Part shown: one piece after another, positions 55,668-64,000 of the stretch
Numbering within the stretch: position 1 is the first letter of the stretch
Layout of the letters: the number at the start of each line of letters is the position of its first letter
Assembly (NCBI GenBank): GCA_020746835.1
Contig: JAGPNK010000039.1
Location: 79,752 to 143,751 of the forward strand
Source of the DNA: Stachybotrys elegans
Taxonomy: Eukaryota; Ascomycota; Sordariomycetes; Hypocreales; Stachybotryaceae
Direction of reading: 5' to 3'
DNA: 64,000 nucleotides
The notes under the pieces: model-generated
Told to the model about the DNA's origin: nothing
The model's input: only the letters and a program-made list of their open reading frames with translations
Databases searched by the model: none
Program-made: the position numbers and the translations under genes

Positions 55668-56645
55668 TTATTTGCTTGGATATTCTATGGCAACTCCAGA
55701 ATGAAGAAAGTGACCCTCTGCGCTCTCCCTCTTTGCTCCCACCTGATTAATACACCACCTCAGAAAAGTGGCAAAGGGTAGGTGTTCTGTGTCCTGCTTG
55801 CACCACTCCTTCCTCATGAAGTCCTTTACTTCTCCAAAATGCTCCTCTATAGGATTCAAATCCGGTGAGTACGGAGGGAGGAATAGAAGCTCTACCCCTG
55901 CCTCGGAGCACAACTGCTTGAGGTACTCCGGCCGATGAAATCTTGCATTGTCCATCACTAGCACAGACTTGGGCTGCGGGAACCTTCCACAGTGACGCAG
56001 CACCTGTTTAATAAAGTCCTCAAATACGGCATGGTCAGTTGAGCCCTGGAAAATGCGTGATAACATAACCCCATCTTGAGTGTATGCTGTGATAAACTGA
56101 TGTCTTTTCTCACGCCTAAAGTCAGAAATATGGACTGGGGTTATCCCTCTGGGAGACCATCCTTTTCTCCGATGAGCAGTTGAGGTGTCGCAACCAGACT
56201 CGTCAATATAGATCAAGTGATACGACTTGTACCTCGATAATTTGTAATGATATAAATGTCGGAGAAGGGAGTTCCGTTGCTTTGCAACACGGCGTATGGT
56301 CTTCTTAGACCAGTTCCTGGACTTCAGAGCGCGGGAGAGGCTGCTTAGCGAGATGTCTACTTCGAACTCATCACGAAGAAATGTAATCATTTCGTTACGA
56401 AACATGCGTGAGTTCTTTGTCAGTTCACTGCATAAAGCATCCAGAATATCCGGAGAGACGCTTCGTTTGCGACCGCATCGATTTCGGGGTGGTCTCGTCG
56501 TTCCAAATCGTTGTAGGTTCCAGCGGATCCTCCGCACTCCACGCTCGCTGCATTCGACTTTCTCCGCAATCTTGCGCACAGGAAGGTCAGTCAATAGCAA
56601 AGCCTCGATCTGCTTATGCTTGGAGACAGTCAGTTGCGGCGCCAT
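55668..56645 (-). CDS. IS630/Tc1-mariner family transposase
   Basis: A 325-codon uninterrupted ORF starting with an ATG. The N-terminus has paired helix-turn-helix-like segments (KIAEKVECSERGVRRIRWNL and a second at about 85-110). The DDE catalytic triad is visible: D148 in LIYIDESG, D232 in VLVMDNARFH and E267 in LPPYSPDLNPIEEHF, the spacing to the Glu being 34-35 residues. Length and motifs are typical of a complete transposase, and no stop or frameshift is present, so it may be active. It acts in the nucleus by cut-and-paste at TA sites (family knowledge). Its neighbour on the other strand is the 391-residue ORF. Confidence 0.93.
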   Translation of the reverse strand: MAPQLTVSKHKQIEALLLTDLPVRKIAEKVECSERGVRRIRWNLQRFGTTRPPRNRCGRKRSVSPDILDALCSELTKNSRMFRNEMITFLRDEFEVDISLSSLSRALKSRNWSKKTIRRVAKQRNSLLRHLYHYKLSRYKSYHLIYIDESGCDTSTAHRRKGWSPRGITPVHISDFRREKRHQFITAYTQDGVMLSRIFQGSTDHAVFEDFIKQVLRHCGRFPQPKSVLVMDNARFHRPEYLKQLCSEAGVELLFLPPYSPDLNPIEEHFGEVKDFMRKEWCKQDTEHLPFATFLRWCINQVGAKRESAEGHFLHSGVAIEYPSK

Positions 56646-57391
56646 CGACAGTATAGATCAACCAAATCTAGCTCTTGTGTTGAAGGGGAAGAAATGGATG
56701 GCGAGAACAGCAGAACAAGGGGACAGGGTTAGTCGTGGGGGGACCCCGGGTACCTGAACTGGCACCAGCAAAACCATGTGGGCCCAGAACATGGGCCAAG
56801 AACATGTGTACAAATGGACTACAGTGAGTGCACGGTGTTCAGCCACATGTGGCGCACCTGCCCTGTGCTCAAAACTAATTCTGTTACAAAAAGGATGGAC
56901 AGTCATTCTGGCTGATTCTGTACATGCATATGTACGTATTTGTGTATATAGGATAGTAGAGGGTAGGTACTTTATCGAGCCGTCCCTTTGTAAGCGACAA
57001 AGTGGAAATTGTCTAGGTACCTAGTTTCTGTGCTTTACAGTCTGACATTCAACCGCTGACAAGTAACTAATTTCCCGACATGTCCAAAGCATCCTCGCCA
57101 AGAACTATCCACGGCAAGTCAAGGAGGAGGATAGGAGAGCCCCCCCCGAGACTCCAGACTGCTTCCAAAAGCCTTTCCGCATTTTCAAAGCAAACAAGCG
57201 GACAAAAACAAGCACCATTGTCTCGGCGACAGAACTCAAGGATAATGATGTCATTAGCGACTGGCTACTTTCTATGTCATTCTAAGCGTATTCCTCCACA
57301 CGTCTACCGCGTACGCAAACCTCCGTCCCCTTCTGTGTGCTCCCGTTCTCCTTTACCCTCTGCTTACCGCTAGAACTCATGCTAAATACAT
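56646..57391. other. Element end and intergenic region
   Basis: Contains the proposed right end of the transposable element near 56785. A 97-codon plus-strand frame at 57080 (MSKASSPRTIHGKSRRR..) is basic and Ser-rich but otherwise unsupported. Nothing else recognisable. Confidence 0.4.
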
Positions 57392-58267
57392 TCAGTTCAT
57401 GCCTCCCCCAGTCCGCTTTGCCCATGTAGGGCTACTCGCTTTCTTATTCGATACGTCTGCCTCGTCCAGCGGCTGCGTCTTTGGTTCCCTCAATGGTGGC
57501 AAGAAAAGCATTCCAGTAGCGCTCAGGACAACAAAAAATGCGCAAATTAATACTACCATAGAGGACCTGTAGACAATACCCTTTTCAGTGAAAAATATAT
57601 CATCAAACGCGACGGCTGCGATCTGTGCGGTGCCGATGACACAAGCAGAAAAACCAATGTAGAGCACGAGAGAAAGCATGCTACAAAAGAAGGCCACTGG
57701 CTTTGCCTTTGAATTTGCCTTTGAACTGAAACTTGCTAGCACAGATGCGATAGTGGCCATCAGCGCGAACGTAAGTGCAAAACCTGCCATGACTTCTAGG
57801 TCTGTTGGTATAGAGTGACACGTCTGCCCCATACAAGCATACTTTGTTCCAATCGTGTAATTAGTGGCAAATGCCTGACCGATGATAGCGGTGCCGAAGG
57901 AGGAAACATCGTTGATGATTCTTGGCGCAGCATTATTGACTTGACCAGCAGCTTCTTTTGCTGCCTCCGTGACTTTTGGCGTCAAGGTTGACATAATTGC
58001 TCCGGCTTGAGTAACGTGAGTAGCAAGGTCCTGGGCAGGGTCCAGAAGACCACGCCGGACCCTGTCCGTACCCAAGCGGAGCTATTTTATTAGGATCCTA
58101 TATTTAGAAAGAAAGTTCACTTGGCTTACAGATAAGGTCACTAGTCCGCTCTTTACATTTTCTTTGACGGCAAGAATTCTGAAAGAGAAGACAATGATTA
58201 TGAATAGAAGAGCGTAGTGGAATATGTGCACGACGCATGCTGTTATCCGGAGGGTGTCTTGACGCAT
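57392..58267 (-). CDS. Four-helix membrane protein, paralogue of 52723 gene
   Basis: Exons 58267-58130 and 58081-57392 join in phase over a 48-nt intron (GTAAGC..AAATAG) and give 275 residues. Helix 1 is in exon 1 (ACVVHIFHYALLFIIIVFSF). The following loop contains LATHVTQAG, PRIINDVSSFG and the Cys pair in GTKYACMGQTCHSIP. Helices 2-4 are MAGFALTFALMATIASVLAS, SMLSLVLYIGFSACVIGTA and VLICAFFVVLSATGMLFLPP. The tail is polar. It resembles SUR7/claudin-like topology, but no diagnostic motif was found. The intron lies at the same place as in the 52723 gene, which supports common descent. Likely plasma membrane. Confidence 0.75.
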
Positions 58268-58753
58268 GGTAATGTGTGTATGTGCTGTTCTGTGTAGTAC
58301 GGAAAATCAGGGGTTTGGGTAGCAACATATATGAAAGAAGAAGCCAACTCCGACTTACCGAATTCGTTTATAGAAGCCGAGTCTGGCGAAGGTGAAGAGA
58401 GCTGATTTACGCTCATAAGGATACAAAAAAACAGCCACTAGTACAGTAGGTAGGTACCTACCATGTACGTCAGCAGGGGGAAGCATATCGCGAGAAAGTG
58501 CTAGGAGCTACATTTGAATTATGCCCTTCTCCTGGACATCACATTTGCCTCTCTGCTACTGTATATCATTCTTTGCAAACCCTTCTGCAGTGCTGTCTTT
58601 TCTCTGGTTCCCACGCGTTAAGGTTCATTCTTTCACTGTCGCTTGCGGCTGGCCGTAGTGATTTACCCAATCTTATCTTCTCCTTCTCTTCAAGCCGACC
58701 TGCCATCTTCTGGGGGGCTGGCCTAGTTGTAATAGATAGGTGTGGCTACCGCC
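58268..58753. promoter_or_regulatory. Divergent intergenic region
   Basis: Lies between the four-helix gene and the chromodomain gene. Short direct repeats (GTAGGTAG, TACC) occur at 58445-58465. No further gene. Confidence 0.4.
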
Positions 58754-59170
58754 ATGGCGCATTTGGGGTCCGACGGATCCCATAAACAATTATTTACACA
58801 GGCACCATGGTCTCCCAAAGTGCCGATTCTTCAAGTCATTTGCAGCATCAAGACCGCGAGCCGAACTTTTCATGGAGTACAGGTGGAGGCGTTAGATCAG
58901 GAATCCAACCACCACTCCCTTGTTTGGGTATTTGAGGATATTCGGGGCTTCCGGGTATGGCAGGAGTGCTGCCAACGTCCTTTCATCATCGACGGAGAGT
59001 CTGTTAATGAAATAAAGGAGATTGTCGGACATCACGAAGACCAGACAGGCTGTGTATACTATGCTGTCAAATGGACCGACTACGAGTGCCCAACTTGGGA
59101 ACTGGAGGACGACTTAGGCAACCATCAGATAATTACTGAATACTGTTTACAGCTACTAAGGCCTACTTAG
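58754..59170 (+). CDS. Small chromodomain protein
   Basis: ATG at 58754 in the context GCCATGG, single exon, 138 residues. The C-terminal 50 residues match a chromodomain: VNEIKEIVGHHEDQTGCVYYAVKWTDYECPTWELEDDL, with aromatic cage positions Y, W and W present and the closing helix IITEYCLQL. The first 85 residues (SIKTASRTFHGVQVEALDQE, LVWVFEDIRGFRVWQECCQR) have no known domain. Chromodomains bind methylated histone lysines, and in fungi they occur in HP1-like proteins and at the C-terminus of retrotransposon integrases. No integrase or reverse transcriptase sequence is nearby, so this could be a stand-alone or domesticated fragment. Confidence 0.78.
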   Translation: MAHLGSDGSHKQLFTQAPWSPKVPILQVICSIKTASRTFHGVQVEALDQESNHHSLVWVFEDIRGFRVWQECCQRPFIIDGESVNEIKEIVGHHEDQTGCVYYAVKWTDYECPTWELEDDLGNHQIITEYCLQLLRPT

Positions 59171-59608
59171 AGTCAGTATGCCCATGAATTAAATATAATC
59201 TCAGTGCGGAACACAAAATTCGTAGTGGCCCATTATACTGAGCGCTCTTGTATTGATTCCAACTGCACACCCTATAGCACTATATTACACTATAATCCTG
59301 TATCATTTTGATGAGTGTTAATGTATTTCGAGCCGGAAACGGAGTGCTGGCCAGACCTATGTTAGGTCCGTTAGAATAAGTGATGGTCAATGTGTTAAGC
59401 CCCACGTAGAAAAGCCATTTCCAGCATAGAACTCTCCTATCCTTCCATAACTATGGCACATACTGCCGACGGGGCAGTTGTAAATATGACTATGGCGGCG
59501 ATAAAAATGATATTATTGATTCACTTGGCCTTCATGGGTCTCTTGGTCCGGCAAGCGAAGGCCAGTTTTGATACAGCCGTATTAAGCAACATTGAATTTT
59601 ATTGGGGT

Positions 59609-60437
59609 ATGTTGTATTGCACATACGGCTTGCTTCTCTTGCTTAATCTAGCCATCGATTGGACTAGGTCAAAATTCGTATGCTCAGCAGGACTCGCAGC
59701 ATCGTCTTGCAGACTACTGCTCTGGTATAAAGCCCGAGACTAAAACCCCAACATAGTTGATTTGTTTACAGACGAGAGCATTGACATTATACCCCTGGCC
59801 TTCTTGACGCCCATCACAAGCCCTTCTATAAACTTCGCTTCCGCAGGAGACAGCTGTATATTGATCCCAGGGTCATAAATGACTGAGTGCCCCCAAATAG
59901 AGTTCGTACAAAAACCATATGGTTCCGTTCGCAGACCAGCTCCGTGCCAACATGGATGCTGCGGCTGCGGCTAATGGCAAGACCTATTATCTCTCTGCTA
60001 CGCCGCAGTGCCCCTATCCAGATATTATCAATCATCCAATGTTGAATGGTACAACTCCTTTCGATTTTATCATGGTGCAGTTTTACAACAACTACTGCGG
60101 TGTTTCGTCCTATGTAGAACGCGAGGTGCTTCAGAAAAACTTCAGTTTTGAGACCTGGGATACGTGGGCGCGTACCAAGAGCAAAAACCGCAATGTCAAG
60201 GTCTTGCTAGGAATACCGGGAAACGAGGGTGCAGGTGCAGGCTACGTGGCTGGGACAGCACTCTTAAGTCCTCTTTCGTTCAGCGAGCAGTATAAGAGCT
60301 TTGGTGGTGTCATGATCTGGGATATGTCGCAGGTTTATACTAACCCCGGGTTTCTACCTACGGTAGCATTATGTCTGGGCCGGTATCCAGATGTAACTGC
60401 CATTGGGCGCCCTAACAAAGGGTCCGGGGATTGCTAG
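59609..60437 (+). pseudogene. Relic class III chitinase (GH18), catalytic segment lost
   Basis: Starts with a signal-peptide-like ATG at 59609 (MLYCTYGLLLLLNLAI), in the same frame as an upstream ATG at 59453. A one-base frame change near 59668 leads to GQNSYAQQDSQHRLADYC, then an intron (GTATAAAG..TTACAG) and DESIDIIPLAFLTPI, the normal early part of class III chitinases. A stop follows near 59876. The sequence then jumps to MVPFADQLRANMD and continues intact to 60437 with YYLSATPQCPYPD, FDFIMVQFYNNYCGV and GGVMIWDMSQ. The section that should carry the catalytic DxxDxDxE motif (about 90 residues) is missing. The 172-codon ORF 59919-60437 alone cannot be an active enzyme. Confidence 0.8.
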
Positions 60438-60626
60438 CACTTCAACGTGTGATTATGGAAAGAGGTATGCATTCTGAGGTAGAAGAGGCAGTTCTCAGAA
60501 TAGAGTTAAACAATAAATAAATCGGTAGAATCACCCATTGGTTAGAGCCGGAGAAAGATTCTAGCTTTATACTATATTATATAAATAATGCCTATTGATA
60601 CAATGAAATCAGGTTCAAGACCTAAC

Positions 60627-61391
60627 TTAAAAAGAAGCAAATCGATCTAGGAGTTCGGGTAAGTCAATGCCCTTGCTTGATTCAGGCAGACTGTTTTCAG
60701 TATATGATTTTTCAGATGAACTTTCGTCACTATCGCCCTTGCTTGATTCAGGCGGACTGTCTTTAGTATATGATTTTTCAGATAAACTATCCAAAGTATC
60801 ATCGTTTTTATCTCGATACACATTCCAGTTAAATAGTTTAAATCTTCTCTTAGAGTGTCGTGCTTCTGAAGAATATATCTGTCTTTGTGATTCGCTGTTT
60901 CCAACACTATGACAATTGCATAGCCCATAAAGAGGATTGATATTTTTCTTTAGACAGACCATAAGGCAATCCGAATGAAGGGCATGCTTTTTGCAAGCCT
61001 TCCAGTTTATATCCTGGTATTGCTGGAACATCTTCTCGCAAACATTGCAAAATTGTGCAGAGTATGGTAAAGATGCTAGAAACCCTGTGGTACACACAAT
61101 AGGGAATAGAGATGTTGGATCATATATATGTCTGTTTAATTGGATAAATGTAATGATTGCATCAACCGCTTCAGCAGGCATAGAGTAAATCCGTGCCATT
61201 GCTATAAAGCGAAAAATCTCGGGCATATCATTAATAGCAAGAGCAAGATAGAACTTTTGACCTTGAAGACCTGAAAGTATATGGAGAATATCTTTCCAGG
61301 TTTTTGCTAATGAAAGGTTTGTATATGTTTCCATCCTTTGCTGTTGGTCAATCTCTTCTGGCTCATCCCATTCAGTTGTAAAAAACTCCAT
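60627..61391 (-). CDS. AT-rich gene for a Cys/His protein of unknown function
   Basis: A 254-codon single exon from an ATG at 61391, in a stretch noticeably richer in A+T than the rest of the window. The first 110 residues are helical and hydrophobic in patches (LHILSGLQGQKFYLALAIND). The middle has FCNVC, KACKKHALHSDC and YGLCNCH, a likely zinc-binding set. The tail has a two-copy 22-residue repeat (LSEKSYTKDSPPESSKG / SSEKSYTENSLPESSKG) from a 66-bp duplication. BTB-like folds have similar starts, but I cannot assign one. Base composition differs from the neighbours and suggests either transfer or RIP-type mutation pressure. Confidence 0.6.
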   Translation of the reverse strand: MEFFTTEWDEPEEIDQQQRMETYTNLSLAKTWKDILHILSGLQGQKFYLALAINDMPEIFRFIAMARIYSMPAEAVDAIITFIQLNRHIYDPTSLFPIVCTTGFLASLPYSAQFCNVCEKMFQQYQDINWKACKKHALHSDCLMVCLKKNINPLYGLCNCHSVGNSESQRQIYSSEARHSKRRFKLFNWNVYRDKNDDTLDSLSEKSYTKDSPPESSKGDSDESSSEKSYTENSLPESSKGIDLPELLDRFASF

Positions 61392-61601
61392 ATTAAATAA
61401 GAAAAGGTAAAGTAAAGGACTAAATATAATTTTAAAGGGTAGAGAGATATGTATATATACTAATATATAAGGATATAAAAGTAGTTTAGAAAGAAATGGC
61501 TAAGTTTTAGAATTAGAGTCTGGTTAATTTAAGTTTAAGCTAAATAAAGCTTAGTAATTATACTTATATAAAGATCAAGCTAAAATAGGTATCTCAGTAT
61601 A

Positions 61602-61763
61602 CTGTTATGTGCAAAAGCAGCTTCCTCCGCGAATTATCTTTGTTTCTTTCGAGAAGCACAAGCGTACCATATGATTGGCCGAAAGAAGCCAAAAGTGGAT
61701 AAATGGGCCCAATTCACACATTCATTGTTAGTGAAAACGGGAAGCTGCTTTTGCACATAACAG
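61602..61763. mobile_element. MITE, 24-bp perfect terminal inverted repeats, TA target
   Basis: CTGTTATGTGCAAAAGCAGC and four further bases (61602-61625) recur as an exact reverse complement at 61740-61763. TA flanks both ends (61600-61601 and 61764-61765), the target duplication of Tc1/mariner elements. It has 162 bp and no ORF. The termini differ from the 53498 MITE, so a different transposase family would mobilise it. The remaining part of 61392-61988 is AT-rich without a gene. Confidence 0.9.
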
Positions 61764-61988
61764 TACTCTTTTCCATTTAATTAAATATTTAAAAGCGCTG
61801 TTTTTGGACCTAATAGCTAATAATGGCTACTGTAATTAGGCCTTGCCCTAAGTTAGTTTCTCTTAATATAAATAATATCTACCTACTAGGTACTATGTAA
61901 ACCAGAAATAACTATAGACTACTATTATATAAACCAGTATTTCTTAAGCTATATTGGTCTGAGTATAAAGAACCCATATTACTCCAGT

Positions 61989-62918
61989 ATGAACATTGTT
62001 TATTTTATTTTATTTGGCCATTTAGCTGCAGCAACCTGTACTGGAACTCATGATACAGGGTTATGGGAGGTACAAAGGGGTGATATATTTATTGATGCTA
62101 TAGCTGCCCTTGGCCTAGGTGGCTTTGGGGAGATTCGGAGTCTCAACCCCGGCGTTGACATAAACAATATACAGGACGGCGACAGATTCGCTGTACCTTA
62201 CAGAACAGAGCTGGTTTCTCCTGCCACTTGGACAACCTCAGCCTGTACACCTATCCTTCGTCTAGGAAGCTGGCACGACTCCCCAGCCACAGAACCATCT
62301 CACTCCATTCTGGATCCCGACATACAAACGACCTCTACGGAGCTGGCTATTACTACAACGGAATTATCAGTTACTAGCATATCGACAGGCCCCTCACCCC
62401 ACCTTACCACCACAACTTTGCAATCATTAGAGGAAGTTTTGGTTACAACTTTAATGACAACAACATCAAAAACATTAGCGCCACTAGTAACTTCTACTTC
62501 CTCGACAGCTCTCGCAGTAACCACAACACAGCGGGAATCTAATAGCCCAAGTTGTCCCAAAACTCCACAAAATTATAACTTTAATCTCCTCTGTCGAAAC
62601 GACGGTGAGACCTACTTAACTGACGAGGATACACATAATATCAACATCAGGCGCTTCTGCCAACAGTCATGGAAGCTACAACCAGACTCTGATAGCGTTA
62701 CTGAGCTCTATCAAGGGGCAAGGAAGGAGATTTATCAATATTCTTTATCCTGGGTACCCGGCTGTACACTGGCAGAAGAGCAGACATTAGATCAGGAGAC
62801 TTGTCGCAAGGAGATGTATAATAATTGGAAGGATTGTGGCAATAATAGTGGGAAGGGCGGGAGAAGACAGCTAGCTTGCATTATATTGGAGTACCGAGCG
62901 AACTGGATAAAGAAATAG
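61989..62918 (+). CDS. Secreted LysM-domain protein
   Basis: Single exon, 309 residues. Residues 1-16 form a signal peptide (MNIVYFILFGHLAAATC). One LysM motif spans about 26-71: WEVQRGDIFIDAIAALG and RSLNPGVDINNIQDGDRFAVPY. A long Thr/Ser-rich linker (about 80-195), probably O-glycosylated, leads to a C-terminal Cys domain with CPKTPQNYNFNLLCRNDGE, FCQQSW, CTLAEEQTLDQETCRKEMYN and NWKDCGNNSGKGGRRQLAC. I recall such a C-terminal domain in fungal LysM proteins encoded next to chitinases. LysM binds chitin oligomers; secreted fungal versions protect hyphal walls or dampen chitin sensing by hosts. The chitinase relic lies 1.5 kb upstream. Its AT-rich setting resembles the 60627 gene. Confidence 0.8.
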   Translation: MNIVYFILFGHLAAATCTGTHDTGLWEVQRGDIFIDAIAALGLGGFGEIRSLNPGVDINNIQDGDRFAVPYRTELVSPATWTTSACTPILRLGSWHDSPATEPSHSILDPDIQTTSTELAITTTELSVTSISTGPSPHLTTTTLQSLEEVLVTTLMTTTSKTLAPLVTSTSSTALAVTTTQRESNSPSCPKTPQNYNFNLLCRNDGETYLTDEDTHNINIRRFCQQSWKLQPDSDSVTELYQGARKEIYQYSLSWVPGCTLAEEQTLDQETCRKEMYNNWKDCGNNSGKGGRRQLACIILEYRANWIKK

Positions 62919-63350
62919 TAAATACTATAGCTTAGCCCTTTGGATGGTTAGCAAATAGCGTGTCGGACTGAAATCAGAGCGGGGCTCGATCTCAGCGAGG
63001 CAAAGACCTAGTCTTACTTCGTCGCTCTACTACCTTAAAATGCACGTATGTTGTTCTAGGTAAGAATAAATGTCTCGTTCTGCAAGGATAGCAGGTTGAC
63101 GTTATAACCGCATTTATTCAATACTTATGGCATGGAATTAACAAGCTTTTTGAGGCAAATTCCACTCCTCCATGTCTTACATCCTTATCCGCACCCGTGG
63201 GCTCAGCTCTGTTATTATCGATACAGAATATATTGGACGAGCTTTCGCGCCCCCTCCGCTCATGAGGCTCTAAACAGGCACTTTGGTGGAACCAGGCGGC
63301 TTGATGGTTCTAAACAAGACTCAATAAGGACCAAAGACATTCCTGATTTG
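62919..63350. other. Intergenic region with a tRNA-like segment
   Basis: Around 62945-63010 the plus strand contains GGTTAGCAAATAGCG, GGACTGAAATC and GGCTCGATC in tRNA-like order, but no acceptor or T-stem pairing could be drawn. It could be a degenerate tRNA copy. Nothing else seen. Confidence 0.35.
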
Positions 63351-63986
63351 CTAACGTCTGAAGCAGCCCTGAGCCCTGAGCGACAGCGCCAGGGCTGAGG
63401 GTTCACTAACGCCGGGGAATTCTTTCGCATTGCAGACAGTGAACAATTCGCTTTCGACTGTGGCCAGGAAGGGGCGGCGCTTCTCCCAGCCAGGTAATCC
63501 AACTTCACGTTCTGAGCCGACCATGACGACCTTAAACATGAGTCTGTAGGATCCTGTCATGCGGCACGAAAGATCGTCAAAGACGAAGAAGCAGCCTTTG
63601 TCACCATCCTCATCCTCCGCGAGAGAGGATGTCGCAACAACTGAGCCCATTAGAAGGTCTGGGCGATTAGACTCTGATTCTGCCATGCGAGAAACATCTA
63701 TCTCTCCAATATCGTCGAGAATCGAGCAGGACATGACGTAACTCTGAGAGAGATATTTCTCGACCTCGGACTCGGATAGTCTGGTACTCTCGATGACGAG
63801 TTCGACTATTGGAGCCGGATCAATCGTTCGCCTGCCCTTCTCACCAAGCCCGCAGGACCTAGCGCATTTGGGTTGGTCGTGGATCTTTAGTTGGAACTCA
63901 ATGTCACTCAAGACTGATCTTCTGCCCTCCCCTAGGAGATTGGGTATTCGTAAAGGATTTGATCTTATATCAGGCCATCGGTTCAT
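63351..63986 (-). CDS. Velvet-domain protein
   Basis: A 211-codon frame from an ATG at 63986; more N-terminal sequence may lie beyond the window. Velvet hallmarks are present in order: FQLKIHDQPKCARSCGLGEK, RRTIDPAPIVELVIE, GCFFVFDDLSCRMTGSYRL and VCNAKEFPGVSEPSALALSL. These correspond to the family's RMCGFGDKDRRPI, FFVFPDLSVR..G.YRLKF and YSAKKFPGM..ST.L segments. Velvet proteins (VeA, VelB, VelC, VosA) dimerise, bind DNA and couple development to secondary metabolism. This copy is short and diverged (FPG kept, RRP changed to RRT), so it is not clearly any of the four; a VelC-like or extra paralogue is likely. It ends in GCFRR without a further domain. Confidence 0.82.
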   Translation of the reverse strand: MNRWPDIRSNPLRIPNLLGEGRRSVLSDIEFQLKIHDQPKCARSCGLGEKGRRTIDPAPIVELVIESTRLSESEVEKYLSQSYVMSCSILDDIGEIDVSRMAESESNRPDLLMGSVVATSSLAEDEDGDKGCFFVFDDLSCRMTGSYRLMFKVVMVGSEREVGLPGWEKRRPFLATVESELFTVCNAKEFPGVSEPSALALSLRAQGCFRR

Positions 63987-64000
63987 TGCCGCTGTTGTGG

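Larger units (their letters stand above)
54091..56785. mobile_element. Candidate IS630/Tc1-type element with two ORFs
   Basis: The left boundary is proposed from a sequence like the MITE terminus at 54091-54160 (CAGTGTG, AAGTACCCG, TTTAGTCCCCCTGTCCCC). The right boundary is proposed near 56785 because its reverse complement holds GTACCCG and CCCTGTCCCC at a similar spacing; its outermost bases match poorly. Between them are the transposase (55668-56645) and a convergent ORF (54448-55623). Boundaries are tentative; the transposase itself is secure. Confidence 0.4.

Noticed and set aside
59453..59743. 96-residue membrane protein ORF
   Set aside because: Its second half is the signal peptide and first residues of the chitinase relic followed by a frameshift, so it is not treated as a separate gene.
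1..64000. Starship-type giant mobile element
   Set aside because: No DUF3435 tyrosine recombinase or other captain-type gene was seen, and no matching direct repeats were found at candidate edges.
1..64000. Secondary-metabolite cluster
   Set aside because: A methyltransferase, transporter and regulators are present, but no PKS, NRPS, terpene cyclase or prenyltransferase backbone was found.

Overview
The window is from a filamentous ascomycete. Genes are split by short introns (mostly 44-76 nt) with GT..AG borders and CTAAC/CTGAC-like branch sites. Gene families such as DUF7924, F-box, patatin with a RING-like finger, WOPR, velvet, LysM and CFEM receptors are typical of Pezizomycotina. The overall flavour is Eurotiales (Aspergillus/Penicillium), which is an inference. 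No ribosomal RNA, secure tRNA, CRISPR or bacterial-type operon was seen. Low gene density, many decayed genes, dispersed repeats and transposable elements suggest an accessory, possibly subtelomeric, region.

Left part (0-14 kb): two genes with PD-(D/E)XK-like signatures (62-1434 and 1916-3422), a long protein of unknown function (3530-5548), a Cys-rich small protein, a 277-residue unknown, a minisatellite and degenerate repeats (8.3-9.8 kb). A three-exon gene follows (14220 down to 11245) whose 959-residue product carries a long acidic tandem repeat.

Middle (14-30 kb): a repeat-dominated zone. A recurrent leader block (14.6, 14.9, 15.8, 17.8 and 22.9 kb) sits before two unrelated genes, a Leu-rich-anchor protein (15972) and a multi-pass membrane protein (18082). 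A zinc-motif protein, an EasF-like methyltransferase candidate (25153-26245) and a bZIP regulator with a probable GC-AG intron (26951-27762) follow. Most remaining sequence is diverged repeat copies.

30-45 kb: a compact 87-residue three-exon gene, a four-helix membrane protein, a five-exon F-box gene (34577 down to 32585), rearranged duplicated blocks with a RIP-like mutation bias, a truncated transcription factor, a decayed patatin/RING gene, a possible MADS-like small protein, a tandem repeat and a short WOPR protein.

44-60 kb: coiled-coil genes, a decayed Gln/His repeat gene, a decayed MFS transporter, a damaged CFEM/PTH11-type receptor, two paralogous four-helix membrane proteins, and a transposable-element island. 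The island holds an apparently intact IS630/Tc1-type transposase, a convergent partner ORF and a related MITE.

58-64 kb: a chromodomain protein, a relic class III chitinase lacking its catalytic segment, an AT-rich stretch with a Cys/His protein, a second MITE, a LysM protein and a velvet-domain protein at the right edge. Functionally the window mixes regulators (bZIP, WOPR, velvet, F-box), chitin-related genes and many decaying genes. No biosynthetic cluster with a backbone enzyme was found.
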